27,225 nt of DNA from a virus. The notes under the pieces were generated by a model, which was not told the DNA's origin, did no database searches, and saw only the letters and a list, made by a program, of their open reading frames with translations. The stretch lies in IMG/VR virus record IMGVR_UViG_3300010157_000208, positions 1-27,225 of that record, one strand, 5' to 3'. Both the position numbers and the translations under genes were made by a program. This document shows positions 23,623-27,225 of this stretch, piece by piece (within the stretch, counting starts at the first letter, position 1; every line of letters starts with the position of its first letter).

Positions 23623-23983
23623 AGGATATAATTTGGACGTATAGTTTGTAATGCTTTTTACCTAATGTTTCATCTGGGATTATATGTAACCCTTTATAAT
23701 ATTTCTTAGTATCATCTATTATTAAATTAGTACTTCTTAGATAGTCAATAAGAAATTTGCAATGGAGGATTGTATTATCTGCATCAAGCCTTGAGTTATA
23801 TCTTAATGTTAATTGATATTCATTTATTTGCCTATTGTTTTTTATCGGCATCTTTGCAAAAAAGTTTTTCCAAAAATTCTTTTCCTTGCTTCTTAGTGTC
23901 CAATGAGGCGAACTATAAAATTTATTTAATGATACATCTACTCCCTCCCATTCAAATAATAATTCATCTATTATTTCATACAT
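23609..23983 (-). CDS. RusA-like Holliday junction resolvase
   Basis: A 124-residue protein with the RusA signature: Asp67 and Asp69 in LDADN, Asn70, Lys76, Asp80 in CKFLIDYL and the DD pair at 90-91 in LIIDDTKKYYKG. In E. coli RusA, D70, D72, K76 and D91 make the active site; here Lys is 9 instead of 6 residues after the first Asp, as I recall for many Bacteroidota phage versions. RusA dimers cut four-way DNA junctions during phage recombination and before packaging. Size is typical (E. coli RusA is 120). It is flanked by a PD-(D/E)XK-like nuclease downstream (14-base overlap) and a small unknown gene upstream (8-base overlap). Confidence 0.85.
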   Translation of the reverse strand: MYEIIDELLFEWEGVDVSLNKFYSSPHWTLRSKEKNFWKNFFAKMPIKNNRQINEYQLTLRYNSRLDADNTILHCKFLIDYLRSTNLIIDDTKKYYKGLHIIPDETLGKKHYKLYVQIISYANN

Positions 23984-24173
23984 TTTTAAGTCTTGTTTTA
24001 AATTCTTCCTCTACATCTTTCCAATAACACTTATCATCAAAACTTGCATGGCTCATTTCATTCGCCAACTCATTTAAAAAATAAGAGATAAGCGAGATAT
24101 GCCCCTCACAGAAGTATATTCTCGCTATCTCATTTAGCCTTTCAGCTGGTTTTAGATTACTAGGATTTGTCAA
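23976..24173 (-). CDS. Small protein of unknown function (65 aa)
   Basis: A 65-residue ORF starting with TTG at 24173, which overlaps the TGA stop of the HTH gene; no ATG is available upstream within its open frame, and overlap with the preceding stop supports coupled translation. It is helical, acidic and has two cysteines. The N-terminal LKPAERLNEIARIYFCEGHI followed by SLISYFLNELANEM suggests a two-helix bundle. Family not recognised. It overlaps the RusA-like gene by 8 bases, so it is part of the same operon. Confidence 0.6.
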   Translation of the reverse strand: MTNPSNLKPAERLNEIARIYFCEGHISLISYFLNELANEMSHASFDDKCYWKDVEEEFKTRLKNV

Positions 24174-24397
24174 TGTATTCTTATTTTCTTTTGGTTGACC
24201 GTAAGTATCACATCAAGTGAAGCGGCAATTCCATTAGAAGCAAGGTGTCTTACTATCTTACTTAGTAGGAAAAACCCTAAGCCCTTTACGTTGTTCTCTA
24301 AGCCTGATACCTGTTGTACCTTGTTAAAGCCAGATACTTTAGCAAAGGCTGCTTGGGTCATCCCTAACTCTGTTCTAATATCTTTTATAATATTCAT
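24170..24397 (-). CDS. Cro/CI-type helix-turn-helix protein (75 aa)
   Basis: The ATG at 24397 is preferred (75 residues); the frame can be extended to a TTG at 24439, but that adds only a basic stretch overlapping another ORF. The HTH is at about residues 4-42: IIKDIRTELGMTQAAFAKVS, then the recognition helix region NKVQQVSGLENN, typical of HTH_3/XRE domains (TQxxFAKxSGxxxxxxSxxE). The rest is a short helix plus a beta strand. It may repress early/middle genes of this module or be an accessory regulator. No integrase is nearby, so a lysogeny repressor is not indicated. It overlaps an upstream 51-aa ORF by 23 bases. Confidence 0.8.
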   Translation of the reverse strand: MNIIKDIRTELGMTQAAFAKVSGFNKVQQVSGLENNVKGLGFFLLSKIVRHLASNGIAASLDVILTVNQKKIRIH

Positions 24398-24530
24398 AAC
24401 TTTCTTTGTTGTTTTTCTCAGCCAACTTTTCTCTTTCAAACTTATCCTTAGCGTGCTGTATTTTTGTTTGGTGGTGTATGTCTAGTTGATTGTAGATATT
24501 TTGGTACACCTGATTAAATGTTCTTTCCAT
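24375..24530 (-). CDS. Small charged protein of unknown function (51 aa)
   Basis: A 51-residue ORF with ATG at 24530, two bases after the stop of the preceding gene, and ending at TAG 24377-24375, inside the HTH gene in another frame. It is rich in Gln, Lys, Tyr and Asn: FNQVYQNIYNQLDIHHQTKI, then HAKDKFEREKLAEKNNKESY. The second half would be a strongly charged amphipathic helix. I recognise nothing similar. Close spacing on both sides argues that it is real; the overlap is longer than usual, so translation is less sure than for its neighbours. Confidence 0.5.
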   Translation of the reverse strand: MERTFNQVYQNIYNQLDIHHQTKIQHAKDKFEREKLAEKNNKESYEYYKRY

Positions 24531-24532
24531 AA

Positions 24533-25003
24533 TTATTTAATTGTTACACGAATAGATGTTGTACTTGTTTTATATGGAGGGAAGAACTCTTTGGTCTCTC
24601 CTGTCTCCTCATCTACTACAACAAGTTTTCCTTTAAGACTTTTAGCCATAGCCTCAATGTCTTTTAGTTTCTTAGTCTCTAAATCTATTACTTCTTTTTG
24701 AGTTACCCAAGACGGAGTTGCACTATAATCATTTCTAACTCCTGTCTCTACTACCTTTAAAGATGCACCTAATATCTCAGCCTCTTGTTTATCAAAGTTG
24801 CTTAACTCGGATATTGCGTAGTCCTTTAAAGCCTTTTCTAACTCCTCTAATACAAATATATATTTTCTGCATATAGCTAAGTCATTCAAAGGCTCGCCCC
24901 CGTTGAAGGCTAGCTCCTGAATATAGGAGCTAACCATTGCGGATAAACCTTCCTTGTCTGCCGATACAATTGGGTTTGTTTTAAGTAATGCTAATTCGTT
25001 CAT
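24533..25003 (-). CDS. Conserved phage protein of unknown function (156 aa)
   Basis: A 156-residue, helical and acidic protein. It starts MNELALLKTNPIVSADKEG, has LNDLAICRKYIFVLEELEKA near residue 45, RNDYSATPSWVTQKEVIDLE near 90 and a C-terminus VVDEETGETKEFFPPYKTS ending in SIRVTIK. The pattern (helical N-terminus, GxxxDYSxxxxW, a long helix, then VDEETGExxxxxPPxKTSTTSxxVxI) is one I remember from Bacteroidota phages beside recombination or ssDNA-binding genes, with no function assigned. The ATG is preceded by an ACCAAACA leader. It lies downstream of an HNH-like gene and upstream of the small 51-aa ORF. Confidence 0.75.
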   Translation of the reverse strand: MNELALLKTNPIVSADKEGLSAMVSSYIQELAFNGGEPLNDLAICRKYIFVLEELEKALKDYAISELSNFDKQEAEILGASLKVVETGVRNDYSATPSWVTQKEVIDLETKKLKDIEAMAKSLKGKLVVVDEETGETKEFFPPYKTSTTSIRVTIK

Positions 25004-25013
25004 ATTAAAAATC

Positions 25014-25021
25014 TGTTTGGT
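25014..25021 (-). promoter_or_regulatory. ACCAAACA leader before the 156-aa gene
   Basis: ACCAAACA read on the minus strand (25021 to 25014), followed by an A/T-rich run to the ATG at 25003. No TAnnTTTG element lies upstream, so this is more likely a translation-start or RNA signal than a promoter part. Confidence 0.45.
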
Positions 25022-25039
25022 TTATTTTTAAATTATATA

Positions 25040-25561
25040 TTAATCTTCTTTATTTTCAATGCAATAAAATATAAATGATTGGTGCTTTTCTTTTGTATCA
25101 AGAAGTTCGTTTGTATCACATCTCCTATACATCATCCGCTCTTGGTCATAAATAATAAAACGGTGAGCCTTCATGTGATGTTTTTTTGTTACAAATATTA
25201 AGTCCTTGTAATGTTCTTCATTATAAGACCAATGGTGTCTTTCAAGTCCTAATTCTGGGGGTTTAATACTTGCTGACATACTATGAGCTGATTTTTTTTC
25301 AGGATATAGAAATTTATACCTAATATTGCGTTGTGGGCTAATTTTATTATTTACCCCTACGTATAATCTATGATACTTATCTCTTCCTCTTTTGCGTTCT
25401 TTTTCAATATATGATTCGTCTTCTGAATTTTTTACGTAGTTTTCTTTAACATCTGTTTTTGCACAGGGCTTGCATTTATTTAAATGCCCATCTCCCATTT
25501 GGCTATGTTTATAAAACTCGTTTAATTCTTTTAACTCGCCACATTTGAAACACTTCTTCAT
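25040..25561 (-). CDS. Zinc-finger HNH-type protein, probable homing endonuclease
   Basis: A 173-residue protein. The N-terminal zinc finger has Cys4, Cys7, Cys30 and Cys33 in CFKCGELKELNEFYKH...CKPC, typical of the zinc ribbons of HNH-like phage proteins. Residues 107-133 hold ERHHWSYNEEHYKDLIFVTK followed by KHHMKAHR, with His109-His110, Asp120 and His133 likely forming an HNH-like site; the classic Asn is unclear. Its own predicted promoter and location between the ssDNA-binding-like gene and a conserved 156-aa gene suggest an inserted mobile gene. It could alternatively be a non-mobile phage nuclease. Confidence 0.7.
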   Translation of the reverse strand: MKKCFKCGELKELNEFYKHSQMGDGHLNKCKPCAKTDVKENYVKNSEDESYIEKERKRGRDKYHRLYVGVNNKISPQRNIRYKFLYPEKKSAHSMSASIKPPELGLERHHWSYNEEHYKDLIFVTKKHHMKAHRFIIYDQERMMYRRCDTNELLDTKEKHQSFIFYCIENKED

Positions 25562-25581
25562 AATATTTATTTTTGTTTCCG

Positions 25582-25614
25582 CAAAGATAACTAAAATAAT
25601 CTAAAAACTTCCAT
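25582..25614 (-). promoter_or_regulatory. Bacteroidota-type promoter for the zinc-finger HNH gene
   Basis: On the minus strand TATCTTTG (25589 to 25582) is a perfect -7 element, 20 bases before the ATG at 25561. The upstream box is only ATG instead of TTG (25614 to 25612), with a 22-base spacer, so the promoter is weaker than others. Confidence 0.5.
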
Positions 25615-25615
25615 T

Positions 25616-26320
25616 TTAGAAGGGCAAGTCTGAATGACCAGCTGCTTCTAATACAGGCTCTGCGAATATTGGATGGAACGTTTCAACCTGAGGAATTTCT
25701 TCATGGGATACCTCTTGTGAAGTCTTGCGTGAGTCTAAGTATTCCTTTAATAAGTCGTACGCTGCCTCTGCTTTCTCGCTTGCATCAAGACTAATTCCTT
25801 TTCCTAATGTGAATGTAGGAGTTGTGTACTTAACTGCTCCCTTCTTTCCTTCAGTCGCCGAATTAACTTCAATCGTGTTGCCTAAGAAAGACTTGCGATT
25901 GTCTTTAGTGAAGTCAGACCAAGTCATCAACGCTGAACCCTTTAAAGAGATATTAACAATCTCGTTGTTAACGAATGCGTAGATGCTAACACAATAGTGA
26001 CCACCTAATGACTGAACCTTTAACTTAATGTCTTGGTAGATTCCCTTAGCTAAGTCCCCTCCTTTAAATGCTCTAACGTTTAATTCTTCGTTCTTAGTAG
26101 AACGCACTTCGTTAGAATAGATTCCTGATGAAGATGAATCGTGCCATCCCTTAACTGTAGACAATTCGTCTAAGTGGATTAATGTTAACGGCAAAGTTAA
26201 CTTCTTGTTCTCTTTTGTTTCCTTGTCGTAGAAGGTAAAACATTTGTCGTTGGACGACCAGGATAAGTACTTCTTAACTGGTGACTCAACTGTTGTGCGA
26301 TAAGCGTCTGCTCTTGACAT
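25616..26320 (-). CDS. Probable single-stranded DNA-binding protein of phage type
   Basis: The ATG at 26320 is chosen over an upstream TTG because the protein then begins MSRADAYRTTVESPVKKYLS, as I recall for this Bacteroidota phage family. The 234 residues form one conserved block with KKYLSWSSNDKCFTFYDKET, then HLDELSTVKGWHDSSSSGIY and ELNVRAFKGGDLAKGIYQDI, and a final acidic/hydrophobic tail ending SDLPF. A C-terminal DLPF tip matches the protein-interaction tail of bacterial SSB (DDDIPF/DLPF). Neighbouring RusA, PD-(D/E)XK and HTH genes fit a DNA-metabolism role. The OB-fold itself cannot be confirmed from sequence alone. The start is preceded by an ACCAAACA leader. Confidence 0.7.
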   Translation of the reverse strand: MSRADAYRTTVESPVKKYLSWSSNDKCFTFYDKETKENKKLTLPLTLIHLDELSTVKGWHDSSSSGIYSNEVRSTKNEELNVRAFKGGDLAKGIYQDIKLKVQSLGGHYCVSIYAFVNNEIVNISLKGSALMTWSDFTKDNRKSFLGNTIEVNSATEGKKGAVKYTTPTFTLGKGISLDASEKAEAAYDLLKEYLDSRKTSQEVSHEEIPQVETFHPIFAEPVLEAAGHSDLPF

Positions 26321-26329
26321 AATCTGTTT

Positions 26330-26337
26330 TGTTTGGT
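26330..26337 (-). promoter_or_regulatory. ACCAAACA leader before the ssDNA-binding-like gene
   Basis: ACCAAACA on the minus strand (26337 to 26330), followed by AAACAGATT and ATG at 26320. No TAnnTTTG element is present in the 20-base gap to the preceding gene, so the motif is probably a translation signal here. Confidence 0.45.
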
Positions 26338-26342
26338 TTAAA

Positions 26343-26522
26343 TTAATATTGATAGTTACTTTCTGGTGTAGCAAATTGAGACAAGTACGCTACTCTAAAT
26401 ACTAGCTTGTCTACTTTCTTTTGTACTGGTGCTTTTAAGTTACCGTTAGATAAACGATTCTTTGGATTAGATACGATAGCCTCCGCCTTGCAGAGCACAT
26501 CGCTGTATGTTTGTTTTTTCAT
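26343..26522 (-). CDS. Small protein of unknown function (59 aa)
   Basis: A 59-residue ORF that begins 17 bases after a predicted promoter and stops 22 bases before the ssDNA-binding-like gene. It is basic, with KAEAIVSNPKNRLSNGNLKA followed by VQKKVDKLVFRVAYLSQFAT and a single Cys11. Two helices are plausible. The family is not recognised. Its promoter, leader and position as the first gene of this transcription unit are strong support that it is a real gene; it may act with the ssDNA-binding-like protein. Confidence 0.65.
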   Translation of the reverse strand: MKKQTYSDVLCKAEAIVSNPKNRLSNGNLKAPVQKKVDKLVFRVAYLSQFATPESNYQY

Positions 26523-26539
26523 TTTCTTGTTTGGTATGA

Positions 26540-26569
26540 CAAAGTTAAACTAATTTATTTATAATCCAA
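26540..26569 (-). promoter_or_regulatory. Bacteroidota-type promoter for the minus-strand operon
   Basis: On the minus strand TTG (26569 to 26567), a 19-base spacer and TAACTTTG (26547 to 26540), 17 bases before the ATG at 26522. ACCAAACA (26535 to 26528) lies four bases after the -7 element, exactly as at the plus-strand promoter before 1132. Confidence 0.7.
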
Positions 26570-26596
26570 AACATTTAGATAAAATAATTAAAATAA

Positions 26597-26625
26597 AAAA
26601 GCACCCCGTAAAACAAGATGCTTTT
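26597..26625 (-). terminator. Intrinsic-type terminator after the MazG-like gene
   Basis: Read on the minus strand, AAAAGCA (26625 to 26619), a 15-base loop and TGCTTTT (26603 to 26597) form a 7-bp stem followed by TTATTTTAATTATTTT, a T-rich tract. It lies about 25 bases after the stop of the gene at 26651 and just before the promoter at 26569, so it separates two minus-strand units. Confidence 0.65.
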
Positions 26626-26650
26626 AACCACTTCAACCTTTTAACCATTA

Positions 26651-27058
26651 TTATCTATGCCAAGTATATTTAATTTTAACTGGCAATCTCTCTTTGCTTG
26701 GTATAGCTATATTCTCATCTGCAACTTCTGTGCCATACTTGTATCTTAGCTTTTTCTTTTCGTCTTCTTGCTTTATCTCGTCCCACCTCTCTTTAATCAT
26801 AGCCTGAGTCTTGAAGGCTCTTAACTCCTCTTCCATCGCAAGCATATCTTTCTTTAACCTCTTGAGATATAGTGCCATGTCTAGGCATTCCTCGTAGGCG
26901 TGTTGTACCCAGTCAGAGGCTATCAAATCCTCTCTATCCATTGTCGTATTATACTTAGCTAAGCCTAGCTCCGCTCTACTTGCAATGTCCTTAATGACAT
27001 CAAATACAATGCTGTCTGTAAACGTTGTTACGTTCTCGTTATTCTGTGACAATTCCAT
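26651..27058 (-). CDS. MazG-like helical phage protein
   Basis: A 135-residue, helical protein. Residues 24-65 read DIASRAELGLAKYNTTMDRE, then LIASDWVQHAYEECLDMALY. The arrangement of an alpha-helix with KYN, then DWxxHAxEExxDMAxYLxR, resembles the MazG/all-alpha NTP-pyrophosphohydrolase-like phage proteins, with Glu56, Glu57 and Asp60 in the EExxD pattern that usually binds metal. The C-terminal half (70-135) is a basic/acidic helix and a Pro-rich end. If catalytic, it would hydrolyse non-canonical or alarmone nucleotides; the assignment is from motif only. It overlaps the upstream gene by 20 bases and is followed by a terminator. Confidence 0.65.
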   Translation of the reverse strand: MELSQNNENVTTFTDSIVFDVIKDIASRAELGLAKYNTTMDREDLIASDWVQHAYEECLDMALYLKRLKKDMLAMEEELRAFKTQAMIKERWDEIKQEDEKKKLRYKYGTEVADENIAIPSKERLPVKIKYTWHR

Positions 27059-27225
27059 AAGATTTGAATATTTCGTTTATTTTTTCTGATATTGCTTCTA
27101 CTAATAAAGGGTCAATGCTTTGCACCTGCAATCCTTTTCTAAAGTAATACTCCATAAATCGGGTGCTCTTTACAAAGTTGTCTAGCATATCCTCCTTGTC
27201 TTCATCTGAGAATTCCTTTGCGTCA
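27039..27225 (-). CDS. C-terminal part of a minus-strand protein, unknown
   Basis: The minus-strand frame is open from the window edge (first full codon ends at 27224) to TAA at 27041-27039, giving 61 residues. The visible part includes EFSDEDKEDMLDNFVKSTRF, then YYFRKGLQVQSIDPLLVEAI and SEKINEIFKSYGIVTE. It is helical and acidic, without motifs. The stop lies within the next gene, a 20-base overlap typical of this operon. Identity needs the sequence to the right of the window. Confidence 0.6.
   Translation of the reverse strand, partial: DAKEFSDEDKEDMLDNFVKSTRFMEYYFRKGLQVQSIDPLLVEAISEKINEIFKSYGIVTE

Noticed and set aside
23770-24027. Plus-strand ORF across the RusA-like gene
   Set aside because: It is antisense to two overlapping minus-strand genes, hydrophobic only by complement of charged codons, and has no upstream element.
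24170-24439. HTH protein as a lysogeny repressor
   Set aside because: No integrase, attachment site or divergent cro-like gene is present; it is a co-directional middle gene in the DNA-metabolism operon.
24465-24472. ACCAAACA on the minus strand inside the 51-aa ORF
   Set aside because: It is not close to a plausible ATG; the nearest start downstream is a TTG about 25 bases away, so it is probably chance coding sequence.
1-27225. tRNA genes, CRISPR arrays, integrase or insertion sequences
   Set aside because: No cloverleaf-like GTTCRA-containing segment, regularly spaced repeat or transposase or integrase motif was seen in any gap; gaps longer than 130 bases are absent.

Overview
The window looks like part of a lytic, tailed (podovirus-type) bacteriophage genome infecting a member of the Bacteroidota. 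The evidence is: AT-rich DNA; upstream elements matching the Bacteroidota promoter form TTG-N17-23-TAnnTTTG instead of -35/-10 boxes; almost no Shine-Dalgarno sites; DUF5977-like and DUF4884-like proteins typical of that phylum; and a virion block whose predicted order (ring/connector proteins, a muzzle-like protein, three candidate ejection proteins) recalls crAss-like and Cellulophaga/Flavobacterium podoviruses. No portal, capsid, terminase, polymerase or integrase gene lies in the window. Family assignments are from memory of sequence patterns, with no search run.

Layout, left to right. (1) 1-1085: the 3' end of a cysteine-rich, DUF5977-like protein, probably a tail fibre or adhesin. (2) 1132-3959: short genes, several with their own Bacteroidota-type promoter, including a lysis cassette: three small membrane proteins (holin candidates), a GH24 lysozyme, a DUF4884-like protein and a lipoprotein that also has a C-terminal membrane helix (candidate unimolecular spanin). 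(3) 4013-19858: a promoter, then a closely packed virion operon of three connector/ring-like proteins, a 1245-aa muzzle/stabilisation-like protein, and Gln-rich 319-aa, 524-aa and 2461-aa candidate ejection proteins. The 2461-aa protein carries an HEIFH zincin-like motif and a C-terminal region like those of phage polyvalent proteins. (4) 19855-22765: a run of very small Lys/Ala-rich proteins plus a Dps-like (DUF5856-like) protein, interrupted by a GIY-YIG and an HNH homing endonuclease.

From about 22688 to the right edge all genes are on the minus strand and converge on the late block: a small ORF, a PD-(D/E)XK-like nuclease, a RusA-like resolvase, a Cro/CI-type HTH protein, several small unknowns, another HNH-type protein, an ssDNA-binding-like protein ending in DLPF, and a MazG-like helical protein. 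This is the DNA-metabolism (probably early/middle) module. The two transcription directions meet tail to tail at 22688-22765, where the terminal genes overlap by 78 bases.

Points most worth a second look are six near-identical promoters at a fixed distance from start codons; an ACCAAACA leader before several starts, with or without a promoter; the candidate u-spanin; the giant zincin-bearing ejection protein with an N-terminal 15-residue repeat; and the Dps-like protein next to the Lys-rich small proteins.
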